Positions 1 through 8,505 of a stretch of 17,044 nucleotides of DNA are shown here, one piece after another. A program made the position numbers and the translations under genes. The first letter of the stretch is position 1, and each line of letters starts with the position of its first letter. The DNA is from Cyclostephanos tholiformis (lineage: Eukaryota > Bacillariophyta > Thalassiosirophyceae > Thalassiosirales > Thalassiosiraceae). The DNA lies in NCBI GenBank assembly GCA_036939975.1, contig JALLPB010000359.1, forward strand, positions 1 through 17,044, written 5' to 3'. Under the pieces are notes generated by a model. It did no database searches and was not told the origin of the DNA. It worked only from the letters and a program-made list of their open reading frames with translations.

Positions 1-203
1 AATCCCAACCATGCTTGTCCTCATTGCCAAAAATAATTCCAATTGCAACTAGAAACGCATTGCAGTTTGCTGTAATTCCATAACAGGAATAGAGAGTATA
101 CTTCCCAAAGTTCATGTGTGCTGCGTCTGCCTGAAACACTGTTTGTAGGTGGGGTACGACAGCTTTGGCAGGTGCGATGGACAGTAATAGTCCAGAAAGA
201 AAC

Positions 204-593
204 CTATTTCCGGGAGCAACACATAAGTAGATATGACAAGTCAAAAACAGCACAAAATGAATAAATGACGAAGCACATTCAAAATATTACATGCTCTCAC
301 CTATAAACAGCACAAAATGATAATAAAAGGGCATTCACAAACAACATAATATATTATTTGCAATTCACGGACAACACAAATTAAAGTAATTAACAAGCAT
401 TTTCGAAATATGTATTTTGCTCACCTATGAACAGCACGAATTAAAAATATAAGCCATTCACGGACATCACAGAATTAACGCATTATCATTCGTTTGCAGA
501 ATATGGATGATGCTCACCTATTAACACCACCAAAGAATAGGTTAGTCAACAAACATCACACAATAACAATGGGAAACATGTAACTTCACTTAC
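204..593 (-). repeat. MULE intron 2 (390 nt) built of minisatellite with internal AG|GT junctions
   Basis: On the gene strand the intron starts GTAAGT at 593 and ends AAATAG at 204. It holds about eight degenerate copies of a short motif; read on + they look like TTCACGGACAACACAAATTA or AACAGCACAAAATGA, for example near 246, 305, 340, 365, 429, 460 and 550. Three ATAG|GTGAG junctions (518|517, 425|424, 301|300) cut it into units of 76, 93, 124 and 97 nt, each beginning GT and ending AG. It contains no coding sequence that I recognise. Confidence 0.75.
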
Positions 594-970
594 CATTTCT
601 CATCCTGATTGGTGGTTGCTCCAGAGTTGTCTTCCCTTATGGACGTACCCAGGCCAACCTCTTGTAGCATCTCCAAATTCAATGCTTCCCACTTCTCCAA
701 ATAGGTCAATTTATCTTGCTTTGACATTGTTCGATTCAATTTCTTCAATGATTGCATCTTCTCCTGTAACACCACCTCCAAGAGACGTTTCTTTACCTGA
801 TCAGTAGTCTTTGTATAGATTTCGAAGTGATGGCCAGCGTCACGAAGTACCTCCTCAAGTTTAGGTAGGTAAGTCAAATTTTGGTCAGGATCACCAAAAA
901 TTTCTGTCCTAACTGTTGTTCGAACATTCTGTATCAAGGCATTGGTTAGGAATTTTTGGATCACATATTC

Positions 971-1339
971 CTTTGTAATTTCAGTAACAATACAAAAACA
1001 AGTTTGAGCAATTGATGAACAGCATTAAATTATGTATTTGATACGAGTTCCGAAATATCGAATATGCTCACCTATACACATCACATTATTGTGTTATCAC
1101 CATTCAAAAACAGCACAAATAAAAATGGTGAGCATTTGATGAACAGCATTAAATTATGTATTTCATATGAATTCCAAAATATCGAATATGCTCACCTATA
1201 CACATCACATTATCGATATTATCACCATTCAAAAACAGCACAAATAAAAACAGAGACAAATTCCACAGCAGCACAAAATGAATTGTCAGACAATAACGAA
1301 TTAAAATTGGAATATATGACATTGCACAGCAGCACAAAC
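971..1339 (-). repeat. MULE intron 1 (369 nt) with a 124-bp tandem duplication and minisatellite copies
   Basis: The intron begins GTTTGTGCTGCTG at 1339, so its donor is itself a copy of the minisatellite monomer, and ends TTACAAAG at 971. A 124-bp unit is present in tandem, with matching landmarks at 1014 and 1138 and at 1072 and 1196. Two ATAG|GTGAG junctions (1196|1195 and 1072|1071) split the intron into units of 144, 124 and 101 nt. Short ORFs here on both strands look like chance readings of the repeat. Confidence 0.75.
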
Positions 1340-2286
1340 CTTGAGCAGCTCATATATTTCCTTGTATGAAATGTTTGGCCTATCAGCAATGGAAGAATGA
1401 ACAATTGGGAGTAACCACTTTGCCTTGATTGGAGACTTCACCCTGACCTTCTTGGATGTCTCAGGGGCATCAGCCAAGTCATTGTTCTCTTTCTTTTCAT
1501 CATCACTCTATTCATCTGCAATTCCCTCAACTGCATCAAACACACCTGCAACAGACTCTCCAGGGGGTGGTGGATCTAGATCTGTGTTATTCAAATCTTC
1601 AAGTCCCCCAGGCAATTCTGCCTGGCCCTTCCTTGCCTTGGCATTGGAACCATCTTCTCCCCGAACATACTTCTTCCTGTTGTTGCAGATACAGCATTTG
1701 AGGACCTTCCATAGACCAATCCGTGTTCCATAAACTGCAGATACATGGAAGCTGTCACCATCAACACCCTTCACCAACACCTGGAAACCATCACTGCAAA
1801 TGGTCTTCATGCAAACACCATACAGGTTTGCACCCTTCTTTGGCTTTCTCCCAGCCAAGGAACATGATACAACTGAGAAGGAAGATCATCCTCCAACAGG
1901 GAACTGTCAACAAGACCCTCAAACCAATTCGCCTGATCCTCCCCCTCAGGCTCGTTGGTATCATCAGCTTTGTCGTCTTCATCATCAGAGTCCTCACCTT
2001 GATCGCCATCATTCTCTTCCTCCTTATTGTCATAATCTTCATTAGACTTCTCGGATAAATCACCATTGGCAATAGCTTCAGACACAGTCCGAGCAGATGC
2101 AGACAGAGATGCTGTATCTGCATTCTGCAACCTCTGCTGACTGCAAGTTGAGTGACTAACTGAGCCAAGGGACTGGTCGCCCCCTGAAGGAGGAGCAGCA
2201 GTAACAGCAACACGAGGGGACTTCATTGGTAGCTTCTTTTTATATCGAACCATGGCTCCATTGCTGCTGACAAATTAATGTAATAT

Positions 2287-2756
2287 TTTTTTGTGCTGTG
2301 TGTTGGCATCAATGATGCCCAAAACCGTTCAGAGCACCAAAACGTGTTGGCTTTTATGATGCCAAAAACCGTTCAGGTGCACAAAAACCATTGAATACAA
2401 GCAAAATACATTATTTGTAATTTTGTGCTGCTCAGGAACAATGAATAAACTATTAAAAAATAGGATTGTCAATTTATCATTTAGTGCTGCTCTGGAATTG
2501 CAACAGTAATTTAGTGCTGCTCATGAATGACGAAAATCATCAACAAACCAAGCCTGATGTGACACATAAAATGACCATCCCAACAGAATATCGAGAATTA
2601 AGTGCTGCTTTAGAAATTGAATTTTCAAAGAAATGCAAAACGAATTTTGGGCATGAGAAAAAAGCAAAAAATTAATTTTGTGTTGCTCAGGAAAAGAGAA
2701 ATAATTTCGTGCTGCAAATGAAATAATGGTTTTATGGTGTGCTGCCTACGAACACC
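2287..2756 (+). repeat. Minisatellite array upstream of the MULE gene, inverted relative to the intron copies
   Basis: There are about eight degenerate copies of AATTTTGTGCTGCTCATGAA, near 2290, 2419, 2478, 2508, 2594, 2674, 2704 and 2732, with irregular spacing of 30-85 bp. It is the same monomer as in the MULE introns but on the opposite strand. The array lies just 5' of the MULE start at 2253, where a subterminal repeat or transposase-binding region could sit; that role is an inference. The 69-codon ORF at 2466-2675 is repeat read-through. Confidence 0.65.
2300..2388. repeat. Two-copy tandem repeat, about 44 bp
   Basis: Copies at 2300-2343 and 2344-2388 share GTGTTGGC, ATGATGCC and AAAACCGTTCAG in the same order with a few substitutions. 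They sit about 50 bp upstream of the MULE start codon, between it and most of the minisatellite array. Function unknown. Confidence 0.7.
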
Positions 2757-3318
2757 AAAAATTATAATTTCGGAAAAAAGGCCTGTATTTTAAATGGGAA
2801 AAAATCCGGGACTGCCACGATTGATTAATTTAATTAAGTGAGGTATTTGAACAATTTTCCCTAAAAAAAACAACTGAAAATTGATTTAAACAGGAAACTA
2901 TGCAGGAATCCATACCATCTATCTGTTTTTTGTTCTATCCTTCATATGTAGGAATAGGTACAAAATCAAGCCGGAGAATGCATCCTTTCAAATCATTGAT
3001 TTTTGTTTAGATAGAATAAATTATATTGGTGTGTTCTTACATTCTTACCCATCATGCCGATAAAATCTATTGTATTGCGATTCTAGATTTTGTTCTTCAG
3101 AGGATAATCAACATTGCAGCATTGAGCTGTTGTTTTGGCACATTTTTTTCTGCCAATAGTTGTATCCTCCAATGATATCTCCTTCTCCTTCAAATTCTGC
3201 AGGTGTGGTCCTTCTCCTCTGCAATCCATGTCTCCACTGGTGGTAGGGTAGGTTTCAATTCAAAGATACAATGTAGCCTAGGCTAGAGACTATGTCTCCA
3301 TGGCTTGCTTCCCTGGTA
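2757..3318. other. AT-rich stretch with no recognisable gene
   Basis: I find no convincing ORF, RNA gene or long repeat here. It lies between the MULE upstream array and the fold-back element. It may hold the boundary between the MULE and the Harbinger-like element, or the lost N-terminal end of the Myb-like gene, but I could not identify a terminal inverted repeat or target-site duplication. Confidence 0.4.
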
Positions 3319-3479
3319 CTGTAACAGCTAATATCGAATATGCCCTAGAATCGACTTTGAGCAGGTAATTTCCGGATTTTTTTATAAAAATTTGTTGGGC
3401 CTATGGGGATTTGCATGAAAAAAGCATTAAAAAACACTCAAAGTCGATTCTAGGGCATATTCGATATTAGCTGCGACAG
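3319..3479. mobile_element. 161-bp MITE-like fold-back element with 43-bp terminal inverted repeats
   Basis: The left arm is 3319-3361 and the right arm 3437-3479. The right arm's reverse complement matches the left arm at 41 of 43 positions; the two mismatches are near the outer tip (CTGTAACAG against CTGTCGCAG). The 75-bp centre is AT-rich and non-coding. Length, long terminal inverted repeats and lack of coding capacity fit a miniature inverted-repeat element. I could not see a clean target-site duplication. Its right edge abuts the first recognisable codon of the Myb-like pseudogene, so it may have inserted into that gene. Confidence 0.8.
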
Positions 3480-4301
3480 TTCCACAACTTCCTCGACATC
3501 ATCAAGGACATTCCCCCAATATGCGCCAGCGCATGGGAACGCGTTGCTGAGGTCCACTTGTCGACCTGATATGGGTTGGACAATGGATAGCCTCAAGTGG
3601 AAATTCAAGGAATTACACAACAAGAAGGTTCCAACCAGTGATCTGCTGTGTCCTCCTGATGTTGCCTGGGTGAAGTGTCTAAAGCACCAAATAATTGATA
3701 AGATAGATGGGACTGACCTCAATGAAGAAGAGGACGATGCCAAAGAAGACAAGGAAGATCCTGACATGAATTTTTTGAATTGAGGAGAAGGAGGACGATG
3801 GTGATGGTGAGATTGTTGGTGGAGTAAGTAGGCAATCTTCCTTTATGGCCTCATCTGCACCTGGTGCATCATCAGTGTGGTCAGCTTCTTCAGTTAGGCA
3901 AAATAAGTGTCCACCGACACTCATGATACCTATCTCAAGACCACATGCACGTCGGAATAATTCCCCTGTCACCAGGGAGCAGTGACAGGATTGGAAGCAT
4001 GATGGCAGTTATTATGATGAATCAGAGTGCAGATCGAGATGAGAGATGGGAGGAGAGAGAGGAGAGATGTGAGGAATTTTGTCTTCAATTAGAGATGCAG
4101 TGGCAGCAGATGCAACTACAATAGCAGCAGATTCAACTACAACAAAATCTATTCATGATGGTGCTCATGAGTTTGAGTGGAGGAGGTGACAATTTATTGG
4201 CCATCAGTAGTGGTGGTCAACAGCAAATGATTGTCCGTGATCGCAGTGGAGGAGGGGACAATGGCAACAAAGGTGGGGAAGTTGAAAATAATGATGGATA
4301 A
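3480..4301 (+). pseudogene. Myb/SANT-like accessory protein of a Harbinger-like transposon, decayed
   Basis: Four segments in successive frames read as one protein. Segment 3480-3566 gives FHNFLDIIKDIPPI and SAWERVAEVH, then TGA. Segment 3562-3783 gives TMDSLKWKFKELHNKKVPTS and CPPDVAWVKCLKHQIIDKID. Segment 3779-3982 is acidic, then Ser-rich. Segment 3981-4301 gives DRIGSMMAVIMMNQSADRDE, then a Glu/Gln-rich, coiled-coil-like tail with an in-frame TAG at 4122-4124. The pattern 'LL.. I..I.PI....WE.VA', 'DSLK.KF..L..KK.PT' and 'CPP.V' is that of a Myb-like family (possibly DUF6818) that I associate from memory with stramenopile transposons. In Harbinger elements such a protein binds DNA and assists the transposase. 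Three frameshifts and one stop mean it is dead. The N-terminus is missing at the fold-back element. Confidence 0.65.
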
Positions 4302-4402
4302 TTATTTATCAGTAGTGAACAAAATCAAAGAAGTGTGGGGATGAGTGTCATTGAATCATTGAACCAATTATTAAGTAGTAGCGGAAGTACTCATTAATTG
4401 TT

Positions 4403-5662
4403 CTAATTATTAATTAATGGAAGTACAAAGTCAACATTTGCATCGTGATCAAGTGGTCCTGCATAAACACTTTGCAATCGATTAATCCCAACCGTTCTTG
4501 CTCATAGATTATATAATAATATCATCATCATGAGAGTTACCTTCCACTCCCCACAAGTATCAAATTTTGTTCTATTGATACGTGACATTGATGATTGAAA
4601 TGCTCGCATCCCCCACTCTGCCTACTGCCGCATTGAGGTGGCATCTTGCGCAATTTTTCTCTCTTCATAATTTTCAATGTGGATCAATGCCTATGACGAT
4701 TTAATCAAAAAATCTCTGCTCACATTTCCAACGGCAGAGTCTACGGTACATTTTGTGCCATCCCTATCAAAGACAATCTCATGTTTATCATAAATATTTC
4801 CATAATCGGCAACTTGGCTGTCATGAACTGCATCAGGAATATTGATAAAAACAATAGGGGTAGTCCCATCCGGACAAAAGAATAACACCAATGTAACATA
4901 GTGGTCATGCATCCACCCGTTATAAAATTGTTCTTGAGTCATTGCATTGCCACACTGCTCAAGCATCAGCTTTAAACCATCCATCGTGCACCAAACATCC
5001 CAAAGATTATTGTGTCGACTTCTCACCAACTCTTTGCTCTGCACAATTTTCTCACTACAAGGTTCACGCACCCGTGCCAATGGATGGTTGTGTAGTACCC
5101 TCACAAGAATTCTTTTTCCAAAGAGCAAATAATCATCTAAATTGCTGTATATCATCCCAAAAATTAGCTGTAACGCCATCAATGATCCCCAAGTTCTTGT
5201 CCATGATAATACTAATCCAAGGCCATCCTCCGGACAAGTCTGTCGTTGCCTCCCCTTTTTTCCTGTTTCCTACGATAAAAGCATGACTCGCCAGAAGGAA
5301 CAAAGGGGATAGATGGAATCGAATTCTGGCGCAAATAAACCACACAAAGTATTGAAAGCACTGCGATCCAATCCAGTCAATGTGATCTTCCCCTGATCAT
5401 TTTTGGACTCATACAGATGGCGCCACGCACTCAGACTTGGGTGATTTAAACAACACCTAGGTATTTTCCCCTGCCGAAGTCGCCTACCAATAATGTCCAA
5501 TTCCTTGTGAAATGTCTTTCGATAACGAGAATGAATCATCCTCTCTACATGCTGATGAAGTCTCTGAAAACGATGATCATCGTCGAGGAGCAAGAGACAA
5601 ATAATTATGCACCACCAGTCACTCAATTCCAAGAAAAATTGAATGCAGCACAGGGAGGGCAA
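4403..5662 (-). pseudogene. Harbinger/PIF-like DDE transposase, one continuous frame with four in-frame stops
   Basis: The translation matches DDE superfamily (DDE_Tnp_4) transposases of the diatom/oomycete type. In order it shows SAWRHLYESKNDQGKITLTG, then PEDGLGLVLSWTRTWGS, then LQLIFGMIYSNLDDYLLFGK, then DVWCTMDGLKLMLEQ with the first catalytic Asp (4981-4979), then YNGWMHDHYVTLVLFFCPDG, then CTVDSAVG with the second Asp (4741-4739), then AEWGMRAFQSS with the third acidic residue, Glu (4618-4616), then MMMILLYNL and ARTVGINRL. The whole stretch stays in one frame to a final TAG at 4405-4403, but is interrupted by TAG at 5272-5270, TAG at 4693-4691, TAG at 4624-4622 and TGA at 4504-4502. 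The N-terminal start is uncertain; 5662 is only the upstream limit of clear similarity. It converges on the Myb-like gene, whose stop lies about 100 bp away. Confidence 0.8.
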
Positions 5663-5728
5663 TACAGAATGGTTTTGAGTGCAATGGCGGCGGCTGGTGA
5701 GGTCTGAGGGCGGCAGATGTGCGGGGGC

Positions 5729-5887
5729 TTTATGTTTTTATGTTTTTATGATATGTCTATACAACGGGGGGGTGTTGTATATCCAATGTGGCTATATGTC
5801 AAATCAACATAAAATAGGGTTAACTACTTAGGGTAAATGTTATGTAAAATCAGCATATGTTTTTATGTTTTTATGTTTTTAGGAAAG
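5729..5887. repeat. Two TATGTTTTT clusters flanking a short palindrome
   Basis: Clusters of tandem TATGTTTTTA lie at about 5731-5750 and 5858-5881 in the same orientation. Between them, 5758-5765 and 5774-5781 form a perfect 8-bp inverted repeat around a G-rich 8-nt loop. The segment lies just 5' of the Harbinger-like transposase and may be its terminal or promoter region; no matching partner was found at the other end of the element. Confidence 0.5.
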
Positions 5888-6040
5888 CTCCATTATGTAT
5901 GTTTGAAGCAAAAACGTTGTATTGTAGGTAGAGTTAGGTAGATTGATACAATGACGTAAATGTACGATACGGTACGTATTGGTGGTTTTGTTGGTCATGG
6001 CCCATGAAAAATTACCTGATAGGGTAGATCGCGGAATGAG

Positions 6041-8074
6041 ATGACATTATACCGTCCTTGTCCCGCGATGTCTACGGCGATATTGTCGCGCCATCATCGT
6101 CGTCGAGGCATCGGCATCATCATTATCCCCCCGACGTCGAGAAACGTTGCCATCGACCAAGATCGTCGACGTTACTTCCCCGGGGGGTCACATCCGTCGT
6201 CGCCCTCGTCGCACGCGATCATGGACGACGACATTGACGTCGCGATGGAGGATTGGAGGGAGATATTTCGCTCGCACGATTACGACGATCCGTGGAGCGC
6301 GTACCATCCCCTACCACCGCCCCCCGAACGACGAAACTACGAGGCCGCGACGACCGCGACCACCGCCACTACTAACGACGACGTCGCGACGACGTCCCAA
6401 GTCGCGGCGTCGTCCACGACGCCCCGAAGACGACGACGACGGGGTTCCTCGTTATCATCTGTCCTACTCGACGGGACGTGGAGCAGACGTCGACACGGGA
6501 TGAACCTCGAGCCGCTGAGGTGCATCTCGCCGGGTCGTCACCGCGCGGATGCGGATAGGACGAATGCGACGACGGATGCGACGACGAAGAGTGCGGAGGT
6601 CGACGACGACGACGACGACGATGACGCCGAACTTAGGATACGACGCGTCGATGCCCAGACTCGTTTCGTTTGTCGGACCTTGGACGACTATTACCGCACG
6701 GGCGTGTGGGGGGGATACGATGTCGCCGAATACGGTCGATGTCGACGTGCCATTGGCACGTTGTTGAAGTTGACCCCGACGACGTCGATCGGAGGGGGGG
6801 GTGGAACATCGCGAATGTCACACGGCGGCGATGGCTTCGGTGGCATCGGCAATGACGGTGGCGATGGTGGCGATGGTGGTGCGATGTACCTCGGACTCGC
6901 CCAGAGGGCGGGGGAGATATTGCGTCGTATGGAACTGTGCTCGCCGCCATCCTTGCGTCTCCTGAATGGTCGTCATCGAAGTAGTAGGAGTCGTCGCAGT
7001 CGTTCACCGAGGATACTAGAGGAAATTACTACCCCGCGTACCCCTCCGCCGTCGTCGTTAGAATTTTCCTCAGTCGCACCGTCGTTCTACTACCAGGGCG
7101 TATATCACGATCGTATCCGTCATCACCCGCGGTATAAAGCCGGAATTGTATCATCGCCCACGCCGACTCGGGCCATATACGACATGGTCCTGAAAGCGTA
7201 CGCGAAAGAAGGCGGACCCCGTCGCGTCGCCGAGCAGGCGGAGGACGTCGTGTGGTCGATGATATCGCGCGCGAGTACTATTCGAGGATGGGCACGACGG
7301 GATGAGGATGTGTGCGTCGACGGCGGGGACGAGGACGTCGTCGACGATGACGTTACCGAGGACGAGGATGCGCACGTCGACGACGACGGGGACGACGTCA
7401 TCCTTCCCACGACCGATCATTGGAATTGCGTGCTGAGATGCTGGTCCCGTAGCTACGATCCCGATCGCGCGTTCTATGCGTATTCGTTCCTGCTCTCGTG
7501 GATGGAGTGGAATGATGCGATTGGCCGGCTACAGAACGTGGGGACGACGGGTGGAGGGGTCGGGGGGGGCGGCAGCATGGACGGGAGGGGAGGTGGACAC
7601 GTCGCCGAAGAGAGGGGGGGGAGCATGCCCGACGAGGAGTCATTCCGTCTTGTCCTGCGCTCGTGCTTGGTCGATGACGATCGCGACTATCACGACTATC
7701 AAGACGACGACGTCGAAAAAACGGATGGGGAGGGAACGGTCGAATCCCGACGTCGTCGCGCGAGGGAGATGGGTTCCGGCGTGGCCGTGCGCCTATGGAA
7801 CAAGGAGATGCAGGGCAATGATCGCCGCGGGGAGGGGGACGCGACCGTCGCGAGGTACGATTCCGCCACCTATCGCGACTTGATACGCGCCATCTGCCAA
7901 ACGTCTGATCTGCCCACGACATCGACTACCACTAGGAGTCTATCCACGCTTGCGAGCGCGTACACGCGTTGTGGCGAGGACGGCGTGATAACGCCCGAAA
8001 TTACCGACCTCGTCGAGTCAGCCACGACTGGGACGCAATTCGCCCGACTTCGGGCGAAAATGGGCCTGTCATGA
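6041..8074 (+). CDS. PPR-like helical-repeat protein, probably organellar
   Basis: Single-exon ORF of 677 residues with strong GAC/CGA-type codon bias. The start is ATG 6041; ATG 6068 (MSTAILSRHHRRRG) is an alternative and gives an Arg-rich, acid-free start that looks like an organellar presequence. PPR-like paired-helix units appear at residues about 373-410 (TRAIYDMVLKAYAKEGGP), 457-490 (DHWNCVLRCWSRSYDPDRAF), 530-545 (PDEESFRLVLRSCL) and 606-620 (YDSATYRDLIRAI). They are separated by low-complexity Asp-rich and Gly-rich insertions, including a run of about nine Asp near residues 187-196 from a GAC repeat. In the PPR family such proteins bind organellar RNA; that role here is inferred. The repeats are too divergent and interrupted to read an RNA code. 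A general alpha-solenoid protein is the alternative. It converges on the HPPD-like gene. Confidence 0.6.
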   Translation: MTLYRPCPAMSTAILSRHHRRRGIGIIIIPPTSRNVAIDQDRRRYFPGGSHPSSPSSHAIMDDDIDVAMEDWREIFRSHDYDDPWSAYHPLPPPPERRNYEAATTATTATTNDDVATTSQVAASSTTPRRRRRRGSSLSSVLLDGTWSRRRHGMNLEPLRCISPGRHRADADRTNATTDATTKSAEVDDDDDDDDAELRIRRVDAQTRFVCRTLDDYYRTGVWGGYDVAEYGRCRRAIGTLLKLTPTTSIGGGGGTSRMSHGGDGFGGIGNDGGDGGDGGAMYLGLAQRAGEILRRMELCSPPSLRLLNGRHRSSRSRRSRSPRILEEITTPRTPPPSSLEFSSVAPSFYYQGVYHDRIRHHPRYKAGIVSSPTPTRAIYDMVLKAYAKEGGPRRVAEQAEDVVWSMISRASTIRGWARRDEDVCVDGGDEDVVDDDVTEDEDAHVDDDGDDVILPTTDHWNCVLRCWSRSYDPDRAFYAYSFLLSWMEWNDAIGRLQNVGTTGGGVGGGGSMDGRGGGHVAEERGGSMPDEESFRLVLRSCLVDDDRDYHDYQDDDVEKTDGEGTVESRRRRAREMGSGVAVRLWNKEMQGNDRRGEGDATVARYDSATYRDLIRAICQTSDLPTTSTTTRSLSTLASAYTRCGEDGVITPEITDLVESATTGTQFARLRAKMGLS

Positions 8075-8505
8075 CGTTCTTCAAATGTAAGTAATAGTGC
8101 AATTTATAGGCGACGTCTTGTTTGCGGCTCACTCATCAATATCACACTCATAACTCGTTCCGGAAGTCATTTGCATTGGCAACTGCAAGAATGTTGCGAC
8201 GAGAAGAATGATCAATGGGATTGCGTATGTGATATTCTAGATCCGCGATGATGGACTCGGAATAGTGTTCGAGAAACATTATTCTGGTAGAGATGAGATG
8301 CGAAAACGTGATTTCGATGACTCTGCATTTCTATTCGGGTGAGCGATATGTGAGTGCATTTTCAAAGCGAGGAGGAAAGATGTGGTGAGAAGAATAACTC
8401 GCTTTTCTTTCATTGCATCGTACAGATTTTTTACAACAACTAGGAATGGCTTTGTCGCTGTACTATATTTTATTCCAAAACATAGTCCCACTTGAATGGT
8501 GCTTT
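8075..8505. other. Convergent intergenic region, probably two 3' UTRs
   Basis: This stretch separates the stop codons of the PPR-like (+) and HPPD-like (-) genes. It is more AT-rich than the flanking coding sequence. The minus-strand ORF extending to 8279 is read-through in a different frame from the HPPD-like tail. No RNA gene or repeat was found. Confidence 0.5.

Larger units (their letters stand above)
1..2253 (-). pseudogene. Mutator-like (MULE) transposase gene, 3 exons visible, C-terminus beyond window, damaged
   Basis: This gene would encode a MULE-type cut-and-paste transposase. Exons read from the sequence are 2253-1340, 970-594 and 203-1, the last running off the window. Intron 1 is phase 0 (ELLK|EYVIQ). 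Intron 2 is phase 2, with a GTAAGT donor; the join gives DEKW|FLSG. The start is ATG at 2253. The N-terminal part is Ser- and acid-rich, followed by a Cys-containing stretch (YGVCMKTICSDGF, then CCICNN). Exon 2 carries the family region VRTEIFGDPDQN. Exon 3 carries FQADAAHMNFGKYTLYS, the start of the MULE catalytic domain with its first Asp. Damage: the frame must shift by one base near 1855-1862 (between YHVPWLG and GRKPKKGANLYG), and there is an in-frame TAG at 1510-1508. Both junctions restore the conserved frame, so I trust the exon model. The copy is probably inactive unless the frameshift is an assembly error. Confidence 0.8.

Noticed and set aside
1052..1066. A shared AATATCGAATATGC between the MULE intron repeat and the fold-back element arm at 3331
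   Set aside because: 14 identical bases in AT-rich sequence, with no extension on either side; insufficient to claim common origin.
1723..2213. ORFs on both strands over MULE exon 1 (for example 2213-1791 and 1723-2058)
   Set aside because: They overlap MULE exon 1 in wrong frames; the Leu/Ile-rich or Met/Lys-rich peptides come from the acidic GAA/GAT codons of the real frame.
4942..5286. Plus-strand ORFs across the transposase region
   Set aside because: Antisense shadows of the DDE transposase frame, which carries clear family motifs on the minus strand.
6633..7922. Long minus-strand ORFs opposite the PPR-like gene
   Set aside because: They mirror GAC/CGA-rich codons of the plus-strand gene, are Arg/Ser/His low complexity and show no family motif.
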